A DNA stretch of 64,000 nt, taken from contig OW203767.1 of assembly GCA_934045905.1 (NCBI GenBank), positions 24,555,073 to 24,619,072 of the forward strand, given 5' to 3'. The stretch is from Leuctra nigra. Taxonomy: Eukaryota; Arthropoda; Insecta; Plecoptera; Leuctridae. The translations under genes and the position numbers were made by a program. A model generated the notes under the pieces. The model had not been told where the DNA came from. It saw nothing but the letters and a program-made list of their open reading frames with translations, and did no database searches. Below, piece by piece: positions 44,400 through 58,548 of the stretch. Numbering within the stretch: the first letter of the stretch is position 1; the number at the start of each line of letters is the position of its first letter.

Positions 44400-46528
44400 C
44401 ACACATCCCTTCATATGATCCTCACACCACTGGAAAGTTCCCATAAAACTTTTCATCTCAAATATCATCTCCATCTCAGATATATTGCTCTACTTTAATT
44501 AAAAGTGCCTTTAATAATCGCACTTTTAAATATTACCACTACCAGTTTATAAGAATAGATTTGCAAATAAAATGTGAGAGATGCATCCCGCATTACACGT
44601 ATGTACTGCGGATTGCATACGTCTCATATGAATAATTTCAAGATATTTTATTATTACACAACTTTATAATATTACTTGAAGATTGTGATAAATTTGACAT
44701 ACATGACACATGAATCGTGACTGTGATAAAGTGAACGATGCTTCAAGTATTGCGTGGGTTTGTGACTTATTTCGACATTTTTCCCTCTAAGGAAGGATAT
44801 CTCAAAGAGATCTTGTATCATTTATCCCGTGCATCTCAATCCTCAAAGATCTTCAAAAGTAACAAGTTATGAATTGGATCTCGTCTTTTCCGGAAGCTTT
44901 GGAATTGCTTCGACTTCCCTCGAGAAGAATAACGTTCAAATTAAGTCTTTGTCAAGCATTATTTCACTTAGTTGTCTGCCGCTGTGGATGTTTGTACAAT
45001 CGTCTTTGCTGAGCCCTCCGACCAACATCTGTTTGTTTGTTTGTTTGTTTATTGCGAGTATTGTCAGACGGAAGGTAAACATGGGGTTGTTTGACGTCTC
45101 AGCTGATCGACGCCGGATCACGTGACGACGCCGAGGCGCCGCGACGACACAAAGAAGCTTTAATGCCGGTTTGACAATTACGTTCTTGTACTACAAAAGT
45201 AAACGATTTAACACTTTTCTAGGTAGTAGCTTATTCAAGTTTTACAAACTAGAAAGAAATATTCTAGGAGAAGGGAATAACTACATTTACAAATAAACTG
45301 TAATGTTGATTCAATTTTCTAGAGGTAAATTATGAAAATTTTGAGCTTTGTATTTGTTGCATAATAATGATAAATAGTTTTGACAGAAATACGAGACTTT
45401 TCCAGATCCACCCACTGTATGTGATTGTGACACGTCTATCCTATGATTTTACAACTGGTGTCAGAAGATGGTATTAAAATGAATGATTAGCGACACTTAG
45501 CGCGTTTTATCAACAATTTTACATATGGTTTTAAACTATTTAATACCGCCATTTACATGGAGTAACAGTGAATTGTTTACAAACTATTTAATTTCAAATT
45601 ACAAATGGTGTCAGCGAAGGGATATTCTTCCTAACATTGCCCGTGTAAATTATGAATTAGCAAAGTAGTTGCTAATTAAGTTGTCTCACTTCTATGCGCA
45701 AACTATGAATTTGCAATGTACATCACTTCACTTATAAATCATAGCAATTACTTCATATTTCTATTTTGAGTGAGCCATTTCATAATGTCAACTAAGGTAC
45801 ACAGCTCTAAGCCATCACAAAGAATGTTTAACTCTCCAAACAGATTTCCAGCGAAGTTCAGATTTCTTTATTCTACAAAACAAGGCAATAAATGTAAAGC
45901 ACAATCGTCCTCAGTTTTACCTCTTTGCTTGCTGGGAATTCTCGTCTCGTCGTTACCTCAACCCATCCTCAGTTTCCACGCTGTACGTAAGCGTTTTACT
46001 GCTGGTATTCCCGTGCAAAACATTCGGGCGCGGATTTCTTGAGCTATCCAGACAGTGTCACTGGAATCATAAAATTAAATCAGTGACTGTAATGTAGACA
46101 GGGTAATTGCGTGCACTGCTATAGCATAGAAGGGCAGTTACTTTATTTGATACAAACAGTAAATTGCGATTTAATATCGAAACTAAAATGTTTAATGCTT
46201 TTTGGACTAAGTTCTTTGTCCTATAGGTAAACAAATTAAGGTTTCTAAACAAGAACAAAGTAAGATTGGATACTTTGATTACATTATATTCGTCTATTTC
46301 CAAATAGATGTTTATGAATTCACATAATTAAGCGAGCATATGGAGCGTATTTGATGGAAAGTATCATGTTTTTTCTTTGGGTGTTCTTAGTGCATTACAG
46401 GTAAAACGATATAATATGCATTATTACACAGTTCTTCTGCCTATTGATTTATAACAAGATCTGTAACTTGGTTTAACCGGGTTTGTTTTTCACAATACTT
46501 TCTTCAAGTGTCATAATAAGTCATCATT
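44400..46528. other. No gene seen
   Basis: Short frames only, including 98 codons at 44829 and 90 codons at 45770, neither with motif or splice support. A (tttg)n run lies at 45028-45050. Confidence 0.45.
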
Positions 46529-46532
46529 TTAA

Positions 46533-46915
46533 GACGGCTGGGTAGTGAGTTTGACCTTGAAGAGTTTTTTAATCGATTTTTATCAATATCTTTTTCCAGT
46601 GTAATTGTTAACAAAATAGGGCTATGGACGTGAATTCAGAACAGTTCAATGAAAATAATTTCATAGTTTGGAATAAGCTATTGGTTTTATTGTGTCCAAC
46701 AGGTGTTTAGAACCCGAAAATTACTAAATTTTCGGGTTCTAAACACCTGTTGGACAAAATAAAACTAATAAGTTATTCCAAACTATGAAATTATTTTCAT
46801 TGAACTGTTCTGAATTCACGTCCATAGCCCTATGTTGTTAACAATTACACTGGAAAAAGATATTGATAAAAATCGATTAAAAACTCGTCAAGGCCACGCT
46901 CACTACCAAGCCCTC
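46533..46915. mobile_element. 383-bp near-perfect palindrome with TTAA ends
   Basis: TTAA at 46529-46532 and 46916-46919. Termini GACGGCTGGGTAGTGAG and (inverted) GAGGGCTTGGTAGTGAG. The arms of about 190 bp meet at ccgaaaattactaaattttcgg with essentially no loop. Confidence 0.8.
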
Positions 46916-47519
46916 TTAATGATAACAATACAGTCTAATGTAAAGAAATGAAATAGCCTGTGGAGTATTTTCAGATTGATTTTTTTTACTTAAGATTCGA
47001 ATTTCAGTTCTGGTCGATTTCTCACTTTGATAACCTGATGTTTTTTAAATTATACTATAAATAATTCACACTCTTTGAAGGAAAGAAAGAGGGAGAAGAA
47101 AAAATAAAGAATGAATGAAAGGAAGAAGAAAGCCTCTTTCAGCACCAAAACCATGACTCGTTCTGTGACAGATGATTCTGCATGTGTGTTGACATGACCC
47201 ACTTGCGCGCGCATCCCTCTCATATCACTGATCTTTCTTCCCGTGATAAAACCGACGTCAACCGACGCCACGGGAGCGTCGGCGTCGCTTTTAAGACGGG
47301 TGAAAATTGGATTTCAGCCTTGATATATAACTCGGAGTAGCGCCTTTGAATGGCCCCAATGGAACTATGGCTTCCACTATAAATAGGACATTGCTATTTT
47401 ACTGGGAATATACATTGTATTAGATGATACAAATATGTTTTGCGATTGCTTTTATCTCAGTAGTTGCTTTTGAGATATTAGGCTTCTGCTATATTATCTT
47501 TCAACATCATTGGAAACTG

Positions 47520-47695
47520 TAGGGGTTAATGGCGCACTGTTCTGCCCGTTCTGGCGACGAATGAATGATTATGATGATTAAAATGATGATGATGATAAAG
47601 GTGATTTAGAATGAACTTATGTAAGGTGGAGAGGAGGTGGTCGTGGTCTGTAAATAGGGAACCTTTCCAGCATATTTTGTAATTACGACTTTATG
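47520..47695 (-). mobile_element. SINE fragment (same family as 59438)
   Basis: Shares with 59455-59600 the blocks gcgcactgttctgc, gatgaatgattatgatgat-like text, ggaggcggtcgtgg-like text and taccttcccagcat-like text. The tRNA head is missing. Confidence 0.55.
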
Positions 47696-48053
47696 AAACC
47701 ACGTTTAAAAACGTGAAAGATGAATAATTGGCTGCTAAGTTGCTCCGTCCGCGTATTTGGTTTCATCAATTAAAAAAGAAATGCACAATTCTATTTTATA
47801 ATCGATATTATGAAAAAAATGTGAACTATTTAATTATTTATGTTTTATTTATTTATTTATTTATTTATTGTTGCAAACGTACGTTAATCTAAAAATAGCT
47901 GTGAATAATTCTGTAAAATCATGAAGATTTTGGTCCAAATAATGAAATTAAATGAATGTACTTTCGGACTAATGGTCCAGATAAGTGTGTTTTAAGCTGT
48001 GGATTGTCTTTATTAATTAATTTAATTGATAGCCGCATTTTCTGACAGTCTTA

Positions 48054-48169
48054 GGCTGCATTTCACCAAGATTCCAAACCCGGGTTAGAGGCGGTAAACC
48101 TGGTTTAGAGGCTCCTAAACCAGGTTTACCGCCTCTAACCCGAGTTTGGAATCTTGGTGAAATGCAGCC
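48054..48169. mobile_element. 116-bp palindrome MITE (copy 2)
   Basis: Nearly identical to 5684-5799 and the same length. TTA flanks both sides (48051-48053, 48170-48172). Confidence 0.8.
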
Positions 48170-51100
48170 TTAGCATAATTAACTTTTCAATTGTCGTATC
48201 ATTACTCGTGAATCTGCATGAATCACACAAGACTTCATTTGAATTACGTCACAGCTTTCCATTTCATTGAGATAGCAGTCACGTGTTTTTGCCAGGATTA
48301 TCCCGCCGATGCCACCAAATGTAGAACACACTTTGCAGCTTTTAACTTTCACGCTTCTTTCCGAAAAGTTCGTTTATAATGGAAATAGCGATTCCATATC
48401 GAAAATATTTGTGCTTCGTTCCTTTTTATACTTTACTAGTATATGTTAACCTGTCATCTAATGCACTTTACAACAACTAAACAGAAGATGTATGGATGAA
48501 AATCGTATACACTTTATATTACAGGTATCTTCTGTATTTACAAAATACAATTGCATCCATATAATTGAGAAAAAGAAGCGAGCATCTCCTCGACTCTTTT
48601 GGCTCAGATCTGATCTTTCAATCATGAAATGTATACTACAAAATAACCAATGTAAGATCATACGAACCAATAAATGAGTAAAAACTGTTATCCAATTTTC
48701 TATAAAGTAACTTAAATGCTCTATATACAGGAATTTCCCTTGTGGTCGGCAACAAACTTAATACTCCATGCCAATAAAAACCAATTGACAAATTATTTAC
48801 AAATGCAAAATGTCTACATTTGCGTTAGCCAAAAAATGTAAGATACCATAAACATAGACCATAAAGACGACGCATAATTCAAAAAATATGACTTTGTGCT
48901 TTAAAACAATAACTCAACTTCGAAATTTAATACAAAATGAAATGTACAGGAAACGATACAAAGTCCTTTTGATACAATTCGAAGATAATCATGACTTAAA
49001 AATGGAAGGTATTGTATCAACATTTCCTTTGAAAACGAAATATATTTTAAAAGAAGCTTACCACCACCGACACATTTTATCTAATTTTTCTTCAAAAATG
49101 GACTTGTATCATTTTCACATGTACTCTTCAAAGTTCAAATGTATTTGTTAAGAGATTGCTGAAATTAAATTGATATGCTTTAATATCAGAGCTGGCATGT
49201 GACCTCTCTAACATATACTCTTCTGCAGCTTGCTCTGATACATATTGTCACGTGACATGTGGTGCATCATGCACGGCGAAGTTATGACACGTGACTACGT
49301 GAAGCATGAAGCGATCACTCAGTACTCGACTCTAATGCCATCTGACGGTAGTTTCAGGATATATTCACACGGTTGTCTTCTTGTTGCTTATCTGAGCGTT
49401 CATGTTGTAAAGCTCAGTGCTACATGGAGGAGGAATTCATGTGGAATTGTTGTGACATACTGACGGAAATTTTATTTGAACCATTTTACAAAGAGACAAC
49501 TTCTCTGTGGATTTCCACTCAAAGTATTTCGGATACAACTGATTTAAGTTTATAGAAATGTGAAATTCTACACTGTGTATTAATCCGTCAACAAATATGT
49601 GTATTCATATCTACATGTCCACCTAAAACTTACCCCCTATCGCGAATACGAGTCGTACACAGACGTAGTTTAAGTTGCATAAAATATAGACATTTGTAAA
49701 CGGTGATTTGCAAGACTGGTTTTATCGCTAGCTTTTATAAAAAAAATGAGTTATTATTGTTAATATTTATTTTTTATCACGTAATCCCTTTTATATTTAA
49801 ATATTGTCTCAGATGTCGTAACGTATCAAACATTCAAGGCCTTCTTCTCCCCAACCGACTGATGAAGTTAACCACGTCCACTTCCACTTCTTCCCCAACA
49901 CTTTATCCACTTCTTCCACCTCCGGTCTTCCCCAAACTCATCAGTCAATCATCACAAATTCAATCAGTACGCCACATTTCCTTTAACAAATCCATATTTT
50001 AATTTGTTAGTTAGTTAATTCAGTAATTTTTATATGCACGCTGCTTTTAAATGTATTATGTACAAGTAAGCAATAATTCTTAAAGGTGAGGAATCTTTAT
50101 TATCTAAAGATTAGGCATAAAGCTCTGACATTTAGCAAAATGCTGTATAGTTCGTGTTTACTCTAAATTTTTGGTTTAATTATTTTCTTAAAATTCAAAT
50201 ATTTCTAAATGAATTTCTTAATTTAAATACTTTCATCTTAGCAATAAGAACTTTTACCCTCCACGTGGCTCATTTGCGACTGTGTCAAACGTTTGCAATC
50301 AACTTTCATGCAGCTTCATTACTGCCATGGGTTGCAGTGAAGTGGTATGAGCTTGTTTCCTGGTAGGGAGGTATTGACTTGAATCTACTAAGTATTCACT
50401 CCATTGCATCGCGTCTATCGACGTAACGTCGCGGAAACTTCGCGGCAAAGTTCACGTGAATTCGACTAGTAGTTGAATGTAATATATTACATGATATTAT
50501 ACTCATAATGCAGACCGTTTCTGGGAATTTCTCACATTCAAAATGCGACGTAGATCATGGCATGTATCTATTTTATGGATCTAAGATTATTATGATGAAG
50601 AGGATGTAGGACATAGATTGATAGGAGATAGATTGATAGAAGATAGTTCATGATAATGATCCAGTGACCACAACTGGTCACCTATCATTATGATTGTCTT
50701 GTATTTGTGACTTTACTCCTACATGCCAAACCGTTCTGATCGAGAGGAAATTTGAGTTAACGTTTGGGCATCAACAGGTTTATGAACCTTTGTCAACCTG
50801 TATAGTTTATGAACGAACAAGTCTATTTTTTTGCTTTGTTGCTTTTGTAATAAGAGCCAGATATTCCTCTGCGAACAATGAAAAATTAAAATAACCTCAC
50901 AAAATTTGGCCGAATGAATTTACATTTATATCTGTAGTTGAGACCGATTTCAAGTTCTAGGCTTAAAAATTATTTTGAAGCACTTAGTCAAGAATTATGA
51001 GTGGTAATTTTATAATATTTTTAAAAAATGTCTATAGCCAATATCTTTGCAAATTGCAATACTCAATACACTAGTTTGAATGGGAAAACAGAGACGTAAA

Positions 51101-51692
51101 TTATATTTTCATCAATTATACGGAATTTAGTGTGTACGAAATATTACTTCATTAATCTTACATCAATTGCGCTTCATCAAAACAACTGTAAATTCAAAAT
51201 AATTGTGCGCACCTCACTGAAACCGTAAACATTAATTCCAAGCTTAATTAACTAACTATGATTGTATACAGAAACCTATGTCGTCAGTACCGAGTGTGTG
51301 TTACTATGTCATGAGATTTTAATTTGAACTTCTCGTACGCGAACAATTCTCTACGTCACGACTCTATGACGTCATTCTATTGTGACGTCGCGGCGTCGGC
51401 GTAGTGTTTACAAACTCAGAAGAGGGCGGAAGCTTTTTATAATATTATTTATTCATGGCCATCTGCTGTTGTCTTTGCACTGACTTTCAAGAGGAAAACT
51501 TTTCCCCCACTTTCCATTTTCAACGGTGAAAAGTGATTTAGCCAAGCAAGTTGTAAAGCAACGCTTTTCATATCTTAAGTGATAGCAAAAAATCCTGCCT
51601 CTGCCACCATTTGTTATAATAAAATAAGAAAAACAATAACATTTATTTTTACTAACTAACTTACTTTTTCCAAAGTTAATATACCTAAGTTA
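48170..51692. other. No gene seen; one dispersed repeat
   Basis: The segment 49571-49740 (aaaacttaccccctatcgcg, tttgcaagactggtttt-like) recurs at 55140-55290 in the same orientation. A family-1 5' scrap (aagcgagcatctcctcgact) lies at 48577. Otherwise nothing is supported. Confidence 0.45.
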
Positions 51693-51931
51693 GGGGCCAA
51701 ATTACTATTAGTTTAATCTTCAGCTTAGTTAAACTCCACTTCGGTAAATGTGTTTTTTACCACAATGTACGGAATTAGCTTAAATAAACTGCAGTTAATG
51801 TCGCCTGACGTTAGTGTAAACTAAGGAAATAAGCTCCGGAATTAAATTGCAGTATAAAATGGTAATACACCGAGTTTTCGGAAGTGGAGTTTAAGTTAAC
51901 TGTAGCTTAAACTAATGGTAATACCGGCCCA
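51693..51931. mobile_element. Inverted-repeat MITE
   Basis: Ends GGGGCCAAATTACTATTAGT and (inverted) TGGGCCGGTATTACCATTAG; arms of about 75 bp continue through AAACTCCACTTC. TA is present on both sides (51691-51692, 51932-51933). Confidence 0.65.
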
Positions 51932-51933
51932 TA

Positions 51934-53840
51934 ATATAGTTAACGGAAAGATAAATTTTAACTAAGTTTACGGACTAAGTGGAAAAACGGTTCATACTAG
52001 ATCATTAAATATTCGAAAAGCTATTTTTTTTTTTTTAATAAAATAAGCAAATGCAAGAAAAGCTTTTGAGTCACGATACGTATTGCCCTACACGAAATAA
52101 TGTATTCATAGAATGAAGAGTTTTAAGATGTCACTGTCAGACAAAACAATGCACGAAACACGGACTTCTCATTTGCCTCAACTAGTTAGATAGAAGTTAA
52201 GGGTCCATAGATTCTCATAATATTGTCTCATCTTCAAAGACAAGTTTTACATAATACCCAGCGTCTTAACTTATTGACAATTATAACGATTTAAAATAGA
52301 GTTTTGCTCATTTTAACTTGAGAATTGTCCGCAATCTTTGCAATCTGTACGAGTATCTCTTTAATGTCATGAAACGTAACGAATTCTGACTTATACAAAC
52401 GACTGAGAACAATTTGATTATGACAGCCTGTTGCAAATCAGGAGTTTTTACTGTAAAGCAGGTCGTATATTATTAAATCCACTAACGATAAAATTGAAAT
52501 ACCTATTTCTTAATAAACACTATCCAACACTATCCAACACTAGAAGAACTGTTTTTTTAAATAACATAATTCAATAGAATAATTTGAAATCCCGATCACG
52601 ATTTCATCATTGTATATATTTACTCCGCATGTCGACGATGTCTATAACTCAACTACCATAACAATGTGAAAATCTCATCTCACATCTTCAATATCTGCAA
52701 CACATGTTCTCAAAGTATGCACGAAAACAATATGCATCAACGGAAAGATATCCAAGCCACATTCCCTCAGACAGTTTGCGAATTTTCAAGATCTTCAACA
52801 ACCTCGAGATATTTGTTGAGTTCTTCTAGGAGAAACAATAACTTAAATCAAAGTGGTGATCGAAGCGGTTGCTCCGCCCATGGGTGGCAATAAAATTGAT
52901 TTTCTGGTCGACAACCTCAACCACCTCCTTGACGGTCATTCGACGTCGGCGTCGTTTCTTATTGCGTCGGCTCTTATGTCGTTGTTATGTCGCAGCTTCA
53001 GAGCTTGCATTGCGTTTATCATCCTTTATATAACAGTTTCTATTAAACGTTCTGATATTTATTGTGTTCTCGTAACTTCATTCGTTTCTTGTATCAGGTT
53101 CTATATGATGTCGCTTCCCAAGGGGAATGTCGCTCCCAGAGTTATAATCATAATTAACAGTTTAGACTGACGAACGATGGTATCGTTAATTAAAGAATAA
53201 TATAGGTACCTACACTGAACATACACTCGGGAAAAATATTGTTTAATAAATCTGGTTGACTAAAAAATATTTGAACGCAGCATCATAAGTCGGTCCAAGC
53301 GATCTCCTTGTCTCTAGTAGTGACTTCTCATTTCAATGATAAGAACAAGCTGTGATTGATGGAACATGTCCAACATTTGTTTCAAAAACCTTTTCTCATT
53401 TTTTGCCCCCCCCCCCCCCCCCCCCCCAATTCAACATAAATCACCTGAATTAAAATCAATAAGATCAATAAAAAAAAGATTTTAAAGAATAAAAAAAATA
53501 TATATTAAAAATCATACACAAATAAAATAATATGTTATTAATCAAATTTCAGTAGGTTTTCCAATTGTAATAAAATGTATAAATTCAAAGTTACACGATA
53601 ACAAAATAAAAATCGATGAATGCCCCTGGTTGTGTCTTGTAGATGCTTGCTGCAGCAGCGATTGTGTTATTGACAATTCAAGTTAATCGATTCATTCAAT
53701 TGCAAAATACATCTCAGAACTTTTGAATTGAAAATAAGCTTTTATTTCCACTCTCTTACGAATGTTGTTAAAAATTTTTAATAAGACTACTTCTCTATCT
53801 GAACGGAATAAATCTATCGAACTAAAGAGTATCTCATTTT
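51934..53840. other. No gene seen; 22-C tract at 53406-53427
   Basis: Frames at 52666 and 52853 (75 and 105 codons) overlap in different phases and show no motif. Confidence 0.45.
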
Positions 53841-53914
53841 GATGTTGCTATTTCTTCTTGCGTTATGCACCCGCTAGAGACTTGATGGCCGATGATAATG
53901 GAAATGGACATTAG

Positions 53915-54052
53915 AGTATAGTTCGCTGTCGGCCCGATGTGGTTCTGATGGCGCCATTTACATTGATATATCTCCTCTTATTGACTCATTATCTGATAGG
54001 GAGTTTCAAGAGGAAGATACAGGCGGTCTTACAGAAGAGAGGCTGGATGACT
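53915..54052 (+). pseudogene. Possible piggyBac-type N-terminal remnant (uncertain)
   Basis: In the frame ending TGA at 54050-54052 the residues read SDGAIYIDISPLIDSLSDRE then FQEEDTGGLTEERLDD. The pattern 'IYI-(acidic, SD.ED)-GG' is reminiscent of the N-terminus of insect piggyBac-derived proteins, which run acidic in the same way. Nothing recognisable follows the stop. Recall-based and weak. Confidence 0.2.
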
Positions 54053-54205
54053 GAGCGAGGGGTCTATTCTCGAATCGAACCCCATGCGAAGATATTCTAC
54101 TTGCGAAATCAAGTGAAATGTTTTGTTTTATCGATGATAAAGTCTGAATCTAGAGAATCAGAATCTGACTCTGAACTTGATGATTTCTGTATTTATTTTC
54201 ACTAG

Positions 54206-56914
54206 AAAATTAAATCTCAAATGTATCAAATCTATATAATATTTTTGCATAAAGATTGTCATAAAAAATGTATGTTACGCAAATGTATAATTGTGAATTT
54301 TATTTGAAAATACTTTTTTCTTTTGTGATGCGCATAAACAAAATGATCTTTGATCTAGATCTTGACATCGACATCGTTTGGTTTTCAACACTTTGAAAAC
54401 TAATCTGGGACACTAAATGACACTGTTTTCGTCAAAAGACTGCAAATCTCGATTTTTAAGAGAAATACATCGATTTGAAGGGACGATCTTAAATACAATT
54501 TTCTAACATTTTATTTAGCCAGCTGATTTCTAAAAAAAATATCTGCATTTCATTATTTTAAGATAGCAAATATAGGTCACATTTTTCATTTATTTATTTC
54601 CATTTCTGGACAAAATGGTCACCAATCATCAACTTACATTGCAGTTGATATTAAATATCATCACTCCAACTGTCATTATCCCATCATTCCTCCCCACTTG
54701 ACTTCTCTTGTCTTTGTTCCTCTGTTTTCCTAAGATTGCGTCATATTTCGTCCGATCAGTCTTGAGCACTGTCCGTCAAGATCTGTCACTCATTCTGTCA
54801 ATCAACTGTCAACGCTCTAGCTATCTTCCACGCACAGCTAACATGCTCTATCTGTCCATCACTATCAGTTGCCATGGCAACAACATTGTTTACACTCGGT
54901 GGGATCTGTAGCGACTGCGAAGATGGTTTCTCGTTTAGAAGATGCTAGATTTCATTCCGAGCAAACTCTTGTCATGGGACATACTGTGTAGCTACGAGGT
55001 AGTCAATTTACTTAAAAGGAACTTTAAAGTCAAGTTCGTATTTTCAGAAAGTGGAACGAAAGTTGTAAGTTCACGAAAAAAAATTAATGAAATGAAACCT
55101 TGTTCTTTAACCCCCCCCCCCCCCCCCCCCACAATTAATAATAAATGTATTGTCACCTCTGTCCTGATAAAACTTACCCCCATATCGCGACTACCAGTTG
55201 TACACAGAAGTAGTATAAGTTGCCTAAAATACAGATAATTATCTGTACAGTGGGGTGATTTACAAGACTGGTTTTTTCACTGGCTTTCTTTGTGGAAGAC
55301 ATTGATCTGAATCGACTATTTATAATCATTTGTTATTTCTTATTTATTAATAATGACACACGAACGATCGTTGTGAAATAGTTCTTAGGTATATTTAAAG
55401 AGTTTAAAAAGTTTTATATTATAGTGAAAACTCTTACAAAAAATTCTTTAAAAAGGAACCCGATTCTTGATAACTGCTCACACAATCATAGGTATAGAGT
55501 TATTGCAGATATTTTAATATTATAAAAGGTACACTGTTTCTTACGTTACTTTTTCCAAGGTGTTAACTTTTCATTTCAATCTTTTAAGACATTGCATTGT
55601 TCATAGACATTGTAACTCTGTGATAGGGCGTAATTTACTTTAGCGTCATCGTAAAGTTTCCCGTTACAATTGCTACGTTGCGTATAACTACTTTTATTGT
55701 GAGCCAATAAAATGGTCGTTACAAAATACCAAGTCAAGAACAAATGTATGCAATACAATGAAAGTAATAGTTGTGGAACATGAGATCACAAACCTTCGAC
55801 TTTATGATATTGTAGGTGAGAACCTTCCATTTTTGTCAAAAACTCAAATGGGTACCTACACCCGAACTTTCTAAGAATTGCACTAAAAATGGATTCTATC
55901 ATAGTTTTTATTTTTTGGCTGGAATATAACGATAACCCGTCAAAACTTTGTCGAAAAAATGCCAGTAAAGTTGATATGCGTTGAAAGAAGTTAAAAGTGT
56001 ACTGGAAAATTCGTTCAGAAAATACGAATTCAGAAACCAGAAATGTCACAGGCAGTTTGATTTTCCATTGGCATGTTACTATTCAGGAAAAGAAGGAATC
56101 AGATTGCATTTGGACGCTAGAGCAATGGCGGACGTTTAGTGCTCCATTGTAAGAACTCTAAACGTACAAGGTTTAAACTTTAAGGTACCATAACGTTTTA
56201 TGTAGTATCAATTTTAGTAACCATATTCATGTTATATTAATATGGTAAAATTATATTTTTATCTCAATCCTTACTAACCGAAATCTTGCTAGACATAAGC
56301 TCAGTATTTTACCACTTACTTGCGTGAATTATTGTACAAAATGCATTGCATTGCTTTTAGAAACCATGAACCATCCATATTATCACTGTATTGGAAAATT
56401 TACCAACTTCATATACTTTTCAACTCTCAAAAGATTCCATTTGATGCAAATCTTCAAACTAATGTTGATATTTAGAATCTCTTTGATTCCAAAGCACTTA
56501 GAAACGTAATAAATCTAACCTCCTTGACTAGACGTTTAAATTAAGCCCGTTCACGAAATCGTTTTCCCAATTTTAGCATAATGTCTTTTCATATTTCTCT
56601 TTTTGCTCGTGTATTTTGGCATGGTTGAGTATTTTCGCGTGCAATATCGAGTATCAGAAGAAGGCTTAATGACATATTGCGATATTACTATCTTGGCCGA
56701 AGCTTCCATGGCATAAACCTCGCCATTCATCACTTGAATGTGCCAAGACGATAAAGCACGATGCTCATGAAACCAATTTTACACCAGAGCTTTAGTTTAC
56801 GAGCTTTGAAAGGCAGTCAAGTCAAACTCGGCACCTCCACCAATTGTAGTTTGAAGTTCTGCAATAATTTTGACGAATTAGAATGCCATGGCTCCTTAAT
56901 TATATCTGTACCTG
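54206..56914. other. No gene seen; 20-C tract at 55111-55130
   Basis: Contains the second copy (55140-55290) of the repeat at 49571-49740. No other structure found. Confidence 0.45.
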
Positions 56915-56934
56915 AGAAGTAGAAGGCCTGATGT

Positions 56935-57145
56935 CCATTTCAATGATTCGGTGAGCTCAAAAGCCAGTAATTCTGCCTTCATCGAATCTTATTTGTAATG
57001 GTGGCATACTTAGTTTTTTTAAAGAGGATACTTCATTAACAGTATTTGTAGACATCAGTCAATTTGCATTTAATATGGCTTGATTATGATTACCAAAGTG
57101 TGCAACGCAAAATCGAGTCAATGGACTTCTGGCTTTCTACGTATG
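56935..57145. mobile_element. TIR element related to 21584
   Basis: Left GTAGAAGGCCTGATGTCCATT and right, inverted, GTAGAAAGCCAGAAGTCCATT; CGATTTTGCGTTGC near the right end is shared with 21610 and 28605. Confidence 0.55.
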
Positions 57146-58548
57146 ATGAGGAATAGATGTATTTAATTATTGTATATTGTGCGTGCCTAATCTTTAAAAT
57201 CTTTTCTTTAAATACCTATCAATTGTCAATAACCAAATCTTAATCAGGATTTAATGCTTTGATAAATGCTAAAAATTATTTTGCTTTAAAATAGACTATG
57301 AAACCAGACTACAATTGGTGGAGGTGATTGGTAGTTTGATTTGTAAATTAACATTTAAATGAATTCAGGGTTAGGAACTGATTTAATTTGACACCAAATC
57401 GAATAAGGGTGATATTTGTATTCAAAAACATGCAACGTTCATCCTTCTTGATTAAAATCAACGATGAAACATGTGATTGAACTTTCCTTCTCACATAAAC
57501 TTCCATATTTTAAAACTAATCTGACACGAAAATTAAATAAACACAAGACATTTGCACGGAGAATAAATGATATTCCATTTCCACGCAAGCATTACTTCTC
57601 GAGATTTTCTTACCTCTTTTTATTTGACAGTCTTTTCCAGGAGGTTTTTAATGAACGTTTACTTTAGCGTCAATGTCATAGCGCTGTTGCCTGACGTTAT
57701 CTTTGTCGCGTGTTTATGAATGAATTGCCCCCCCCCCCCCCCCAACAAGAGCCCGGAGAGAAGATACGCCATCTTGTTTTATTCCCTGGCTTTTAGCAGC
57801 TTGATGTACGTTCCCTTCAGTTAGACTTAGAGTACAGCGTAAATAATGGGACTTGTTGCTGTTTTTTTTCTTCCTTTCTTGTTGTTGTATAAAAATAGAA
57901 GTAGCTTTGGACATGTGACGTGAAGAGACTTTTCTGGATGTGAACTCCGACCTTCTTGAGGCGGTTTAACCTCAGAAACACTTACGTAAATTGATGCAGA
58001 GGAGATTTAAAACTACGTTTCCATTCTGGCCAATCAAATTGAAGGTTACTCAAATTGTAACGAATGAAGAAAATCCTAAAAGAAATTTGAAGGATGGAAA
58101 ATGTCATCTTCTGAAGCGTAGTTTATTAAATTCTTGTAATATTATTATTTTCTAACTTAGAATGTGAGTCATATCAAATTGAAATTATAGTGTTCTTGGA
58201 AGAATTCCAAATAATAACGGATAATAACGGAGCCGTTTTTCTGCAGCTTCCTTCTTTCATCTACTCTCATCTTATTCTTATTATAAAAGAGACAATTCTT
58301 TAAAAACCAATTATTTGAACTTATCAACAAAATTTAATGGTTTTTAAACAAAAAAATTACGAAATAAAAAACATTAAAGTTTGTTGATAAGTTAAAAAAG
58401 TAGATTTTTAACATTAATCCAAACTTACGAACTGAATTTAGATAAAAGAGACTCTTCATTTTTTTATTATTGTATATTATAAAATTAAACAAAGAGAAAA
58501 ACGTACAGTCTTAATAGTCCTGGGGACTGCTATGGAAACTGAGCTGGC
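57146..58548. other. No gene seen; 16-C tract at 57728-57743
   Basis: Short frames only; no transposon ends found. Confidence 0.5.

Noticed and set aside
52853..53170. 105-codon frame with hydrophobic stretches
   Set aside because: Hydrophobic runs arise readily from T-rich DNA; the start is not an ATG and no splice or family evidence supports it.
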